Positions 26,829 to 36,833 are shown, numbered from the stretch's first letter. The stretch is DNA of 64,000 nt from Anaeromicropila populeti (GCF_900112775.1 NZ_FOYZ01000001.1:310001-374000), one strand, 5' to 3'. A program made the numbers and translations. Notes: generated by a model not told the origin, from the sequence alone.

Positions 26829-27869
26829 ATGGTAAATAATTTGGGGAACGCAAATCAGGAGGCAATTTCTAAGCTTCAACTGAAGGATGTTATGGATCTG
26901 AATCTGCTGCAAAAATTTTTGGATAACTATACAGAAAGTATGAATCTTGCCAGCATTGCAGTAGATTTGAATGGAACACCTGTTACCAAACCATGCCATT
27001 TTACCAGATTCTGCATGGATTACACTCGTGGCTCTAAGCTTGGTAAGGAACGCTGTATGGAATGTGACCGGAGAGGCGGAGAAGAAGCGGCGAGGCTTGG
27101 TAAACCTAGTGTTTACAAATGTCACGCTGGTTTAATTGATTTCGCTGTACCAATCATGGTGGAAGGTGTACAGATTGGTTCTATTCTGGGTGGACAGATT
27201 TTGCCTTCTAACTTTGATGAAAATGAATTTCGGAAGACAGCAAGAGAAATGGGTATTCATGAGGATGAATACATTAAAGCGGCTCATGAAGTGTACATAT
27301 CTAATGAAAAAAGTATTCATGCTGCTGCTGAAGTGCTTTATATCGTCGCCAACACTCTTTCACAAAATGGATATCAGAAGTTAAAATCTCAGGAGATCAG
27401 CCATACCTTAGTTGAAAACTTCTCCCAGATTTCTGCTACTATGGAAGAGCTGGCAGCTTCCTCTATAACAGTTAATGACTATCAGAGCACATTGAACAAA
27501 GAAATTATGAATATTAAAAGCATTTCCGATGAAATAAATGCTATTCTAAAAGCAATTAAGAGCATTGCTGACCAGACTAAAATGCTTGGACTTAACGCTT
27601 CTATCGAAGCTGCCCGGGCAGGAGATGCTGGAAGAGGCTTTTCGGTTGTAGCTGGTGAAATACGAAATCTTTCACAGAATTCCAAAGAAACGGCAATAAA
27701 GATTGAAAAGCTGACTGCTTACATCCAGTCATCCGTAGATAAAACACTGAAAATTTCCGACTCTACCATGGATAATTCCAGAGAACAATCTGCTGCCATC
27801 GAAGAAACTACTGCCAGCATTGAAGAAATACTAGCGCTGACTACAGAATTTAACTCCCTGGTAAACTAA
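26829..27869 (+). CDS. Second soluble PocR-chemoreceptor-like protein (paralogue)
   Basis: 346 residues from ATG at 26829 with AAGGTGGGG upstream; the GTG at 26814 lies within that site. Same layout as the gene before it: PocR domain ([20 protein letters not shown], Cys-containing [23 protein letters not shown]) and a signalling tip [16 protein letters not shown]. The signalling half is almost identical to its neighbour, whereas the ligand half differs more, as expected after tandem duplication followed by change of ligand. Cys residues in the ligand half ([11 protein letters not shown]) differ from the first copy ([12 protein letters not shown]). Monocistronic. Confidence 0.9.
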   Translation: MVNNLGNANQEAISKLQLKDVMDLNLLQKFLDNYTESMNLASIAVDLNGTPVTKPCHFTRFCMDYTRGSKLGKERCMECDRRGGEEAARLGKPSVYKCHAGLIDFAVPIMVEGVQIGSILGGQILPSNFDENEFRKTAREMGIHEDEYIKAAHEVYISNEKSIHAAAEVLYIVANTLSQNGYQKLKSQEISHTLVENFSQISATMEELAASSITVNDYQSTLNKEIMNIKSISDEINAILKAIKSIADQTKMLGLNASIEAARAGDAGRGFSVVAGEIRNLSQNSKETAIKIEKLTAYIQSSVDKTLKISDSTMDNSREQSAAIEETTASIEEILALTTEFNSLVN

Positions 27870-27883
27870 CACGAATAAAAGTT

Positions 27884-27933
27884 ATGCGCACTTGGCAACG
27901 GTGTCTTTCTACCCTCCCAAGTGCGCATTTTTG
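27884..27933 (+). terminator. Terminator of the second PocR-chemoreceptor gene
   Basis: ATGCGCACTTGG pairs perfectly with CCAAGTGCGCAT and is followed by TTTTT. It can also stop readthrough from the convergent lspA-like gene. Confidence 0.88.
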
Positions 27934-27942
27934 TACCACTTA

Positions 27943-28407
27943 TCACCATCTGCTTTCTTTTCCAAAGGCAGATACCAGTGCTGCCAGTATAGAACCTAGA
28001 AAAATAAAGAAATCTCCAATATTGAACACAATTTTTTTTAACATCTTAACCTTAGGAAGTGTCAAATAATCCACAACATATCCTCGAACTGCCCGATCAT
28101 ATACGTTGCTTCCTGCACCTCCCACAAGCATTGCCAGCCCGGTCTTTAGGAAATAATTTCTTTTCTTGGGAAGCAATAGAGCAAATCCCATCAAAACAGC
28201 ACCCAAAAGAATCCCCGACACTACCAATACAGCTTTCGGATAATCTTCCATAAGATTCAGACATGCACCTTTGTTATACTGCTTGGTTACTTTAAGTTTT
28301 CCCTTAAAATACGTCCTTTCCTCGCTATCCTTCCACTGCTTCTCTATCTGATTTTTCAGCAGAATATCACTTATAAAAATAAGACCTGCTATGATAACAA
28401 AAATCAT
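27943..28407 (-). CDS. lspA: Signal peptidase II (lipoprotein signal peptidase)
   Basis: 154 residues, four hydrophobic segments. Cleaves prolipoproteins ahead of the lipid-modified cysteine. Family motifs are present but slightly changed: NKGACLNL for the usual NxGAAF block, GGAGSNVYDRAVRGYVVDYL containing one catalytic Asp, and FNIGDFFI where FNxAD is usual (the catalytic Asp is kept, Ala replaced by Gly). It overlaps the upstream glycosyltransferase gene by four bases. Because of the drift it may be a second, specialised copy; whether another lspA exists elsewhere cannot be seen. Confidence 0.85.
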   Translation of the reverse strand: MIFVIIAGLIFISDILLKNQIEKQWKDSEERTYFKGKLKVTKQYNKGACLNLMEDYPKAVLVVSGILLGAVLMGFALLLPKKRNYFLKTGLAMLVGGAGSNVYDRAVRGYVVDYLTLPKVKMLKKIVFNIGDFFIFLGSILAALVSAFGKESRW

Positions 28408-29429
28408 ATGATTCCCTCCTCTTTATCTGAAACTAAGAGTTTTTCGTACTCTTTGGCTTCTGTTTCATTTCCAAGTCTTCTATAACATTCTGCCAGCCTT
28501 GCAAAGGGAAATTCCTTCCCATAACGAATATTTAAAATACATTCTGTCTCGAATGCTGCATTATAAAACCAAAGCACCGCTTCTGCGAAATCAGATTTTT
28601 GATAAAAATATTCTCCTACTTCAAAACAGATTTCAGATGAAGACTGGGTTGCCACCCCTCTTAGAGCATATTTTAAAAGTCTGTTCATATCATTTTCTAA
28701 CCGCCCCGTCTTTACTAAAACACAGATGGCTTCCAGCACTTCCTCCTCACTGCGCAGGGAATCTGAGGCAGATGCCTCAAAAAAGTCTGCTGCCTCAATG
28801 AAATCCTGCTTCTCTCCTGAAATAAATAATTCTTTGGCATACATATTATGTAGCTTCTTTGATAGCCCGTTTCCATCCTGCATAATTTTTTTAAAAATGC
28901 CAAAGTCTCGTTTGCTGTGATTGCTAAGAGGCAAATGTTGTATTCTGATTTCAGAATCAAAAATAACTGGCTCCAGATTTACTGCCTCGTGAACTGGCTC
29001 CACCCACATAAATTCCCTTAGTCTTTTATATAACTTAGGTCTGTATTCCTCATCAAAGTTGTACGTGGTTCCAAATGCCAGCTGATTTGTATAATACATC
29101 TGAACAATTTCAACTTCTGGAACCATGGCTTCCTTTAGTATCCTGAATTTTTCCCGATTCTCTTCATCTATGACCTCATCTGCATCTGCAACATAAATAT
29201 ATTCTTTCGATGCCTTAGTAAAACTAAAATTTCTGGCAGCGGAAAAGTCATTATTCCATTGAAAATCATAAATTTTATCGGTGTAACACGCGGCAATTTC
29301 TTTTGTCCTGTCAGTAGAACCCGTATCCACAATAATAATTTCATCCATTAAATCACAAATACTGTCCAAGCAGCGGGCGAGAACCTTTTCTTCATTTTTT
29401 ACAATCATACAAAGGCTAATGGTTATCAT
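28404..29429 (-). CDS. Family 2 glycosyltransferase with TPR-like C-terminus
   Basis: 341 residues. GT-A fold at residues 1-180: ISLCMIVKNEEKVLARCLDS, IIIVDTGSTDRT, and YIYVADADEV holding the DxD metal motif. The C-terminal 120 residues look like helical repeats (VGEYFYQKSDFAEAVLWFYN, FARLAECYRRLGNETEAKEY), a common arrangement in SunS/flagellin-type or peptide-glycosylating enzymes. The acceptor is unknown. Coupled to the lspA-like gene. Confidence 0.88.
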   Translation of the reverse strand: MITISLCMIVKNEEKVLARCLDSICDLMDEIIIVDTGSTDRTKEIAACYTDKIYDFQWNNDFSAARNFSFTKASKEYIYVADADEVIDEENREKFRILKEAMVPEVEIVQMYYTNQLAFGTTYNFDEEYRPKLYKRLREFMWVEPVHEAVNLEPVIFDSEIRIQHLPLSNHSKRDFGIFKKIMQDGNGLSKKLHNMYAKELFISGEKQDFIEAADFFEASASDSLRSEEEVLEAICVLVKTGRLENDMNRLLKYALRGVATQSSSEICFEVGEYFYQKSDFAEAVLWFYNAAFETECILNIRYGKEFPFARLAECYRRLGNETEAKEYEKLLVSDKEEGII

Positions 29430-29511
29430 CTCATCTATCCCTCATTTTGAATTTATAATCCTATCATACAATACTATACTGCCCAAATACAAGATGAAAA
29501 TTCAAAAAGAA

Positions 29512-30489
29512 CTAAGTTGACTGTCTTTCAACCAATGTAACGGGAAGTGTCACCTTATTGGGAACCACTTTGTTCTCCGCAGCGTCAAGCAACAAGGAAA
29601 TTGCCATCCCTGCCATTTCCTTAATAGGCTGATGTATCGTTGTAATACTTGGGGCTGTTAAAGAAGCTATCAGTACATCATCGAAACCAACAATTTTTAT
29701 CTGCTCAGGAACTGCAATTTTTAACTTGGCACAAACCTGTAAAATCTGTGCTGCAATTAAATCACTACTTGCAAAAATCCCATCAATATCTGTATGGTTT
29801 AACAACACTTCCTCTAAAAACTCATTATAATAACCTGCATTATATAATTTGAAATCTGTCTTCACTTCCAGATGCTCTACTCGCTTTTCATTACAGACCT
29901 CTACAAATCCAACTTCTCTGTCATCAGCGGGCATAGAAATTCCACTTACCCCGCTGATATGCACTATTTTTTTACACCCGCATTCAATTAAATGACTGGC
30001 AGCCAGCCGGCCTCCTTGTAAGTTATCACACTCTACAGCAGCTGTGCCTCCTTCCAGATTTCTTTCAATCGTAATGAGGGGTACATTAATTCCCTGAAAG
30101 GACTCCATTGCAACCGAACCACTACACAAAATAACACCTGCCACACGGTTGCTGATACACATATCCAAAAATTCCATTTCCTTTTCATCTCTGTCCTTGG
30201 AATTAAAAAGTAAAATCTTATGCTTCTTCTTGTTCGCAGCATTTTCAATACAGCTGATTAATTCTGCAAAATAAGGATGCCTGATATGGGGAACAATAAC
30301 TCCAATTGTATTGGTTACCTGTTTGGACAAAGAACGTGCCACTTCATTTGGCTGGTAATTCAGCTTTTTCATTGCTTCATATACCTTTTTCCGTGTTTCC
30401 TCACTAATATAGCCTCTGTTGTTTAATACCCTGGAAACAGTACTTACCGTAAGACCTGTCTCTCTTGCCACATCTTTTAAGGTTGCCAC
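29512..30489 (-). CDS. LacI-family regulator of the sucrose operon
   Basis: 325 residues, GTG start with AAGGAGGGGG. N-terminal LacI helix-turn-helix (ATLKDVARETGLTVSTVSRV, hinge NEVARSLS), then the periplasmic-binding-protein-like sensor domain (TNTIGVIVPHIRHPYFAEL, VEHL, ASSDLIAAQIL, VGFDDV). It closes an operon for sucrose/fructan use, so it probably represses that operon in the absence of sucrose or a related sugar by binding the two palindromes near 36.86 and 37.0 kb, and limits its own level. Confidence 0.9.
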   Translation of the reverse strand: MATLKDVARETGLTVSTVSRVLNNRGYISEETRKKVYEAMKKLNYQPNEVARSLSKQVTNTIGVIVPHIRHPYFAELISCIENAANKKKHKILLFNSKDRDEKEMEFLDMCISNRVAGVILCSGSVAMESFQGINVPLITIERNLEGGTAAVECDNLQGGRLAASHLIECGCKKIVHISGVSGISMPADDREVGFVEVCNEKRVEHLEVKTDFKLYNAGYYNEFLEEVLLNHTDIDGIFASSDLIAAQILQVCAKLKIAVPEQIKIVGFDDVLIASLTAPSITTIHQPIKEMAGMAISLLLDAAENKVVPNKVTLPVTLVERQST

Positions 30490-30509
30490 AATCCCCCTCC
30501 TTCGTTTCT

Positions 30510-32063
30510 CTATAAAATTTCATACACCTTTACCTGTTCTAAATATCTGTTTTTAATTGAGATATCTCCCGTTTCTTCCTTTGATTCTGCTTCAAATACT
30601 GCATATATTATACCACAGCCAGCAGTTATTTCAATCATTGCCTTGTCAAATATAATGGAGAAATCTTTCAATCCCTCTCCTATGTTTACTACCGTTTCAC
30701 CAACCATTAGAATTCCTGTAAGTGGATGATATACTATTTTATTCTGATATATGTGCCATTCCATACTTTCCAAAATTGATTGTTCCGTAATAGTAAGTAT
30801 TGTATCTATTTTTATAGCACACTCTTTGTTTTGTTCTAACTTTATCCAGTTGTTTTTCTCCTGCTTTTCAACTGCAATTTCATTTTGGCTGGCTATTAAT
30901 TCCTCTATTGGCTGCTGGCTTACATACCATTCGCCATTTTTTTCAATCAGCGAAAACTCTCTTGGAATTCCCATGGCTCCTCTATACCTTTTGAAACAGC
31001 CATTTGTCCTAAGCCATGGAATGGATATTACCCTGCCATCCAGATTAGATATGGTTTGTGCTGCATATGGTAACTTTGTTTTATAGGCCGATTTTCTGTT
31101 ACCATCGGTTATAAACTGATATCCATCAAAATCTCCCATATAATAATATCCATCTGCACACCAGAAAACCCACTTACTTCCTCCTGACGAAACTGGCAAT
31201 TGAAATAAATCAGGACATTCAAACCCCTTTTGTAATGTTAATCTTTGGCTTAATTCCCAGTTTTCCAAATCCACAGAACGTAATATAGCAAAATCATTTT
31301 CTTCTAGCCAGAGACACATAATATATGCCTTGGTTTCTTCATGCCAAAAAATTTTAGGATCTCTGTTTTCTTTGCAAATAGTGGGCACAACTGCCTTGTC
31401 CATTTTTATTAATGTATTTCCTTTGTCCAGACTATATGCCATTTTCTGTACTGACAATTTCTCTTTACTTATCTGATTAATTCCACCTGCTGCCGTATAA
31501 AAAAACAGCAGGGAATCCTCTGGCAGATTCATTTTCCCAAGCTTGTTCACCAGTCCGCATCCAGAAAATATCATACCATCTTCATCTGGAAGCAAGGTAG
31601 TATCCTTCTGGTGCCAATGCAGCAGGTCATCACTGACTGCATGTCCCCAGCTCATATTATCCCACTGGGTATCAAATGGATTATATTGAAAATACATGTG
31701 ATACTGACCTTCGTAATAAACCAGCCCGTTGGGATCATTCATCCAGCCATATTGGGGAGTAAAGTGAATATGAGGACGCTTCACCTCACTATTTTTCACC
31801 TGGACATCTGTATGCACAGCATTCATAAATTCTTCTGGAACATTTCCCACTAACGTAAGCATTTTACCCGTATATTGACAGATTGGAATTGCTGCCAGAT
31901 AGTCCGCTTCATATTTTCCATTCTCCACTTTTCCAACTGGAATCTGGACTTCTGTTAATATAGTATCCCCAATATAAAGCAAAACAGGAGTTTTGTCCTG
32001 TTCTGCCTGAATTGGGAAAATCAAATAGCTATCTTGTTCCGTAATCTTAATTTGCTTTTTCAT
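30510..32063 (-). CDS. Glycoside hydrolase family 32 (sucrose/fructan hydrolase)
   Basis: 517 residues from ATG at 32063 (GAGGGA upstream). No signal peptide, so it works inside the cell. The GH32 five-bladed domain carries the nucleophile motif WMNDPNG (Asp110), the RDP motif (ENRDPKIFW) and the acid/base EC motif (GFECPDLFQL). The C-terminal beta-sandwich follows. It hydrolyses the fructosyl bond of sucrose, sucrose-6-phosphate or short fructans; because the operon has an ABC importer and not a PTS, unphosphorylated sucrose or fructo-oligosaccharide is the likelier substrate. The N-terminal ~90 residues before the catalytic domain are an accessory segment seen in some clostridial members. 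Confidence 0.92.
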   Translation of the reverse strand: MKKQIKITEQDSYLIFPIQAEQDKTPVLLYIGDTILTEVQIPVGKVENGKYEADYLAAIPICQYTGKMLTLVGNVPEEFMNAVHTDVQVKNSEVKRPHIHFTPQYGWMNDPNGLVYYEGQYHMYFQYNPFDTQWDNMSWGHAVSDDLLHWHQKDTTLLPDEDGMIFSGCGLVNKLGKMNLPEDSLLFFYTAAGGINQISKEKLSVQKMAYSLDKGNTLIKMDKAVVPTICKENRDPKIFWHEETKAYIMCLWLEENDFAILRSVDLENWELSQRLTLQKGFECPDLFQLPVSSGGSKWVFWCADGYYYMGDFDGYQFITDGNRKSAYKTKLPYAAQTISNLDGRVISIPWLRTNGCFKRYRGAMGIPREFSLIEKNGEWYVSQQPIEELIASQNEIAVEKQEKNNWIKLEQNKECAIKIDTILTITEQSILESMEWHIYQNKIVYHPLTGILMVGETVVNIGEGLKDFSIIFDKAMIEITAGCGIIYAVFEAESKEETGDISIKNRYLEQVKVYEIL

Positions 32064-32071
32064 AGATTCCC

Positions 32072-33520
32072 TCAAAATAATTTTTTTGTTTCTTTAGTTT
32101 CTAAATCCGTATAATAAATAATCATTTCCTTTGATGCAAAATCTGCCTTCAGCACCGCAGAATATTCTCCATTGGTTCTTTGTATTATTAATTTCTCATC
32201 TCCACATGGAAGTAAGTTAAATTCACCATCAAATGCAGGATGACTGTTCCGGAATTCCATCAGTTGAATCAGTTTTTTCACAACAGGTCTCTCAACTTCC
32301 TGTTCTATTTCATCTAACGTATAATAATGCCTGTTAATATTTCTGCCAACCTTTGTTTCTTCCAGCAGCTTCAAATCATTTTTTCCAGCCAGCAGTCCCA
32401 CATAATAAACCTGTGGAATCCCTGGTGCAAAAAACTGTACAGCTCTTGCCATCAAATAAGAAGCATCATCATCTCCAAGCGCAGAAAAATAGGAGCAGTT
32501 GATTTGATAGATATCTAAATTGTTGTATGCAGCTGTATTATAAACTTTCTTAACATTTGCCCCGTACTGAAAAATATCTTCCTTTGTCCTTTCAACTTCT
32601 TCCTCTGGAAGTAAGTCCTTCACATCCACTACACCAATTCCGTCATGAGTGTCCAAAGTTGTAAATTGCTTTCTAGGACATATCTCCAGCCAGTTTTTCA
32701 AATACTCTGTTTTGTTATAATACAGTGCATGAATGAGAAGCATTGGAAGTGCAAAATCATATACATAATAATCCTTCTCTTCAATTTTTTTCTGCATCGT
32801 ATAATGTTCATGGATTTCTGGCAATAGTTTCACACCATATCCTTCTATTATTTTATCACATTCCTTTAAAAATTCCCATACATCTGGTTCAATAAAGAAA
32901 CAGCTTGTACCTGCTTTTTTTGTTGCATAAGCAAAAGCATCTAACCGTATAATGGCTGCTCCATGCTGGCATAAGCAATTTAAATTATCTTGAATAAACT
33001 CTTTTGCTGTTTCTGATTTACAATTAATATCTATTTGTTCTTCATCAAAAGTACACCATACCTTTTCTGTTGTTCCATCTGCAAAGTCTGCATCTACATA
33101 AGGTGCTCTTGGCTTTCTTTTGTAAATAACATCTACTTCTTCCTGGGTTGGCTCACCATTATCCCAAAAGTCCTTATATCGTATAAATAAATCTCGATAC
33201 TTTGAATCGTCCTTATATTTTAAGAAATCCTTATAATACTCACTCTGTGCTGAAATGTGGTTAATCATATAATCAAACATTAAGTAATACTTGTCTGACA
33301 ATGCCTCAATATCTTTCCAGTCTCCAAATGCCGGCTCTACTTTGTGATAATCCACTGGAGCAAAGCCTCTGTCTCCAGACGATGGAAAGAATGGCAAAAT
33401 GTGAACTCCTGCAACTGCTTTACTAAAATATTTTTCCAGAACAGTGTTTAAATCTGTCAAGTTATTCCCCATAGAATCCGCATAAGTGATAAGCATAATT
33501 TTATTTTCTAATTTTCTCAT
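32072..33520 (-). CDS. Sucrose phosphorylase (GH13)
   Basis: 482 residues from ATG at 33520 with AGGG upstream; an in-frame ATG at 33538 lacks a site. Converts sucrose and phosphate to glucose-1-phosphate and fructose, saving ATP. GH13 subfamily 18 features: N-terminal NKIMLITYADSMGNNL, VHILPFFPSSGDRGFAPVDY, nucleophile in IIRLDAFAYATKKAG, acid/base in LLPEIHEHY, and transition-state Asp in TLDTHDGIGVVD. The length matches the family. It lies between the permeases and the GH32 gene and ends with its stop nine bases before the next start. Confidence 0.93.
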   Translation of the reverse strand: MRKLENKIMLITYADSMGNNLTDLNTVLEKYFSKAVAGVHILPFFPSSGDRGFAPVDYHKVEPAFGDWKDIEALSDKYYLMFDYMINHISAQSEYYKDFLKYKDDSKYRDLFIRYKDFWDNGEPTQEEVDVIYKRKPRAPYVDADFADGTTEKVWCTFDEEQIDINCKSETAKEFIQDNLNCLCQHGAAIIRLDAFAYATKKAGTSCFFIEPDVWEFLKECDKIIEGYGVKLLPEIHEHYTMQKKIEEKDYYVYDFALPMLLIHALYYNKTEYLKNWLEICPRKQFTTLDTHDGIGVVDVKDLLPEEEVERTKEDIFQYGANVKKVYNTAAYNNLDIYQINCSYFSALGDDDASYLMARAVQFFAPGIPQVYYVGLLAGKNDLKLLEETKVGRNINRHYYTLDEIEQEVERPVVKKLIQLMEFRNSHPAFDGEFNLLPCGDEKLIIQRTNGEYSAVLKADFASKEMIIYYTDLETKETKKLF

Positions 33521-33528
33521 AATTATCC

Positions 33529-33560
33529 CTATTAGCATCGCTTTGCTGCGCTTACTAATA
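33529..33560 (-). promoter_or_regulatory. Intercistronic hairpin between permease and sucrose phosphorylase genes
   Basis: On the minus strand TATTAG, CGC, loop, GCG, CTAATA form an interrupted stem without a U tract. It may be an RNA processing or stabilising element. Confidence 0.35.
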
Positions 33561-33587
33561 CATCCTTTCCTTGTAATCCGCTCTCTC

Positions 33588-34451
33588 TTATAACTTTACC
33601 GCACCTGCCACAACACCACTAATAATGTATTTTTGCAGGAATAAATATAAAATCAAAATCGGTGCAACTGTTAACACCAAGCTTGCCATAATTGCGCCGT
33701 AATCCGCAGAGTAAGTACCATAAAAAGCATATGTGGAAAGTGGAAGTGTCATAATTTCCTTTTTACCAAGTACTAAGGATGGTAATAAGTAGTCATTCCA
33801 GAATGCCAGCACATTTAAAATAACCAGCGTAGAAGTAATTGGCTTTAGCAGTGGAAAAACCACCTTAAAAAATGTCTGAAGCTTTCCGCACCCATCTAGA
33901 TAGGCTGCTTCTTCTAATGAAATTGGAATACTGCTTTTTATAAATCCCTGATAAATAAATACAGACATACTCATAGCAAATCCAACATGAAAAAATACCA
34001 AGGTAAATCTGCTGTTTAGCATGTGTAATTTTGCTCCATAAATAGAAACTAAAGGTATCATAATTGCCTGAAATGGAATAATCATGGAAACTGCCATCAG
34101 GGAAAAACAGATCGTTGAGATTCTATTTTTTGACCTTACAAAATAGTAAGCTGTCATCGATGCTAAAATAATAACAATCAATGTACTTAATCCTGTAACC
34201 ATAAAGGAATTTCCAAAGCTTCTTAGATAATTCATTTTATCAAATGCTGCTTTATAGTTGTCCAGCATAAACCCTTTTTCAGCCAAAAAGGAAAATGGAC
34301 TTTTTATAATATCTCTTTTATATTTAAAGGAGTTTAACACAATCAGTACAAATGGTACCATGTAAAACGCAAATGCGGCTATCATGGAAATAAACAGAAA
34401 CAAATCTATTGCAACTCTTTTTGTTCCGCCAATTTTTTTTCTTCCATTCAT
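33588..34451 (-). CDS. Carbohydrate ABC permease (MalG-like)
   Basis: 287 residues with six membrane segments and the EAA loop SLEEAAYLDGCGKLQTFFKVVFP typical of family 1 sugar importers. Works with the MalF-like protein to import sucrose or fructo-oligosaccharides. No ATPase is encoded in the operon, so a shared MsmK/UgpC-type ATPase elsewhere is expected. Start adjoins the upstream stop (TAATG). Confidence 0.93.
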   Translation of the reverse strand: MNGRKKIGGTKRVAIDLFLFISMIAAFAFYMVPFVLIVLNSFKYKRDIIKSPFSFLAEKGFMLDNYKAAFDKMNYLRSFGNSFMVTGLSTLIVIILASMTAYYFVRSKNRISTICFSLMAVSMIIPFQAIMIPLVSIYGAKLHMLNSRFTLVFFHVGFAMSMSVFIYQGFIKSSIPISLEEAAYLDGCGKLQTFFKVVFPLLKPITSTLVILNVLAFWNDYLLPSLVLGKKEIMTLPLSTYAFYGTYSADYGAIMASLVLTVAPILILYLFLQKYIISGVVAGAVKL

Positions 34452-35338
34452 TATGCCTCAACCTCCTTTTTCTTTCCTATATAAATTTGTATACCACTAA
34501 TAATTGCCACTAATAAAAATAAGAATAATGCTTCTGCCTGACCCACTCCATAGTTTCTGGCAGTAAATGCTTTTTCATATACATGCATGGCAACCAGCCG
34601 GGTAGAGCCATATGGTTCACCACCAGTTAATGTAAGATTAACATCGTATACCATAAATGCTCTTGATAATGTTAAAAACAAACAGACTACAAATGATGGT
34701 ACCATAAGCGGCATAATAATGCTTTTCAGTTTTTGAAACCCTGTAGCGCCATCAATACTGGATGCTTCTAAAACATCTGTTGATAATCCTGTAAAACCCG
34801 CAATGTAAATTAACATCATATACCCAGATAACTGCCATACTGTTACAATTACCAGGGACCAAAATGCCTTGTCTGGATTGGATAACCAGGAGGCACTAAA
34901 AATTCCCCATCCCGTACTTTCCCCAATATCTACTAGAACTCTTGAAAAAATAAACTGCCATATAAATCCTAATACTACACCACCAATTAAATTGGGTGTA
35001 AAAAATCCTGTCCTAAAAAAGTTCTGGGCTTTTACACCATTTGTAAGGATATAAGCCAGCATGAAGGCAACTACGTTAACTAAAACAACTGAAAACAATA
35101 CATACTTTAGTGTCAAACCCATAGATGTCCAAAACTCTATATCTTTAAATACTTCTATATAATTGGCTGCACCAACTATATTTTTTACCTGCTTCACACC
35201 ATTCCAGTCTGTTAGTGTAAGATAAAAACCATATATAAATGGCACCATTACAACCAATAGAAAGATAGAGATTCCTGGCAATGCAAATATAACAAGATTT
35301 TTCAATTTATCCATAGGTTTTCTACCCATAGTTCCCAT
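34451..35338 (-). CDS. Carbohydrate ABC permease (MalF-like)
   Basis: 295 residues with six membrane segments; periplasmic-side segment after the first (YLTLTDWNGVKQVKNIVGAANY) and EAA loop LEASSIDGATGFQKLKSIIMP. First permease of the sucrose operon, partner of the MalG-like subunit. Confidence 0.93.
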   Translation of the reverse strand: MGTMGRKPMDKLKNLVIFALPGISIFLLVVMVPFIYGFYLTLTDWNGVKQVKNIVGAANYIEVFKDIEFWTSMGLTLKYVLFSVVLVNVVAFMLAYILTNGVKAQNFFRTGFFTPNLIGGVVLGFIWQFIFSRVLVDIGESTGWGIFSASWLSNPDKAFWSLVIVTVWQLSGYMMLIYIAGFTGLSTDVLEASSIDGATGFQKLKSIIMPLMVPSFVVCLFLTLSRAFMVYDVNLTLTGGEPYGSTRLVAMHVYEKAFTARNYGVGQAEALFLFLLVAIISGIQIYIGKKKEVEA

Positions 35339-35360
35339 ACCAACTCATTCCTTTCTTATA

Positions 35361-35394
35361 GTAATTGCCAGGCAGATAACTTCCTGGCAATTAC
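35361..35394 (-). promoter_or_regulatory. Intercistronic hairpin after the sugar-binding protein gene
   Basis: GTAATTGCCAGG pairs perfectly with CCTGGCAATTAC around a ten-base loop, without a U tract. Such hairpins protect the upstream mRNA end, giving more binding protein than permease. Confidence 0.7.
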
Positions 35395-35402
35395 CATTTA
35401 AA

Positions 35403-36770
35403 TTATTTCTGTGAGGTCCAATACTCTTTTAAGCTTTCTGTTAATTCTTCTCTTGTACTTTCTTTTGCAATGTATTTCTGCATAGCTGCACCCATTACAC
35501 TCCAGTGATCGGATGGAGCAACAAAGGAGGAACTAAATGTATTTCCTGCTATCATTTTATTTTTAATATCCATTCCCAGTGGGTCTAGTGGATCATATGC
35601 ATTATTTCTGCATGCTGGAATAATTCCGCAAGTTTCTACCAACATTTTTTGTCCATTGGTATTATAAACCATCCAGTTTAAAAATTCCTTTGCTGCTGCC
35701 TGTTCTTCTTCTGTAGCCTGTACTTTATCAATCATAACCTGTTTGGAAGGCGCTGCCTGAATTCCGTTATTAGCAAAATCCGCTGAATCATTTCCTAACA
35801 CGAATGGAAGGAACCCGTATTCGTCTTCTGTAGATGCTCCAGCCTCTGCAATATTTGGCCAAGCCCAGCATCCATTTGCCCAGATAGCCGCATCACCATC
35901 TGCCAGGAAAATAGGATCTTGTTCATATAAAGCTCCTAATGGATCTTTTCCATTAATGTTATATTCTAATAACAAATCCATAGTATCCAGGAACTGACTA
36001 AATCTTTCATATTCAGCTGGATCCTGTGCACCACTTTTTAAATTCGCAATTAATTCTGCACTTCCCGCAGTTGTTCCGTCATAAGTATCATAAATAAATC
36101 CTAATTGATGCGCACCTAAGGACCAGTCCTCTTTTGAAATAACCACTGGATTCTCCATTCCTTTTTCTCTTAACTGCTCTAACAAAGCTTTTAAAGCATC
36201 ATAAGAATTAATTGAAGCGGAATCAAATGTTGTACCTAATGTGTCTTCAATTGCTGTCTTATTATAAATAAGACCTCTTCCTTCAACACAGAATGGAAAA
36301 CTATATACTTTTTCATTCACCTTTGTCACTTGATCTGCACATTCAGAAATCCATTTTTCTTCTGATAAATCCAGTGCATATTCTTCTGCTAACGCCACGA
36401 TATCTGTAGTATCAAGCATTGCCATGGTAGGTGCTGTGCCTGAGTTATATGCGGATGTAATTTTGGTATAAGGTACTTCTCCCGTACCGCATGCCATAAT
36501 TTCCACTGAAATTCCTGTTTCATCTTCAAAAGCTGCTGCCATCTCTTCTAGTCCGGATTGAATCTCACCTTTACTATTCAAAAATGAAATTTTAACTCCT
36601 GATAAATCTGTTGTTCCTTCTGTAGCCCCCTGAGCCTCTGTAGTAACTACTTCTTCTGTCTTCTCAACATCTTTTTCAGATGTTCCACTGCTTCCGCATC
36701 CCGTAAATAAAGTAAATGTCATTGCTGTTACAGATAATAATGCTACAACCTTTTTCATCTTTTCTTTCAT
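35403..36770 (-). CDS. Sugar-binding lipoprotein of ABC importer (SBP family 1)
   Basis: 455 residues. Lipobox ending FTGC (Cys25) after a 24-residue signal peptide; a Ser/Thr/Glu-rich linker follows, then the extracellular sugar-binding domain (VKISFLNSKGEIQSGLEEMA, FLNWMVYNTNGQKML near the end). It captures sucrose or short fructans for the MalF/MalG-like permeases. First gene of the operon, directly after the promoter and operators, with GGAGGG before the ATG. Confidence 0.92.
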   Translation of the reverse strand: MKEKMKKVVALLSVTAMTFTLFTGCGSSGTSEKDVEKTEEVVTTEAQGATEGTTDLSGVKISFLNSKGEIQSGLEEMAAAFEDETGISVEIMACGTGEVPYTKITSAYNSGTAPTMAMLDTTDIVALAEEYALDLSEEKWISECADQVTKVNEKVYSFPFCVEGRGLIYNKTAIEDTLGTTFDSASINSYDALKALLEQLREKGMENPVVISKEDWSLGAHQLGFIYDTYDGTTAGSAELIANLKSGAQDPAEYERFSQFLDTMDLLLEYNINGKDPLGALYEQDPIFLADGDAAIWANGCWAWPNIAEAGASTEDEYGFLPFVLGNDSADFANNGIQAAPSKQVMIDKVQATEEEQAAAKEFLNWMVYNTNGQKMLVETCGIIPACRNNAYDPLDPLGMDIKNKMIAGNTFSSSFVAPSDHWSVMGAAMQKYIAKESTREELTESLKEYWTSQK

Positions 36771-36833
36771 AAGTTCCCTCCAAAATTACTGTAATTTTAT
36801 CGTTGCTAACTAATCATGATTTGTTGTATCTTT

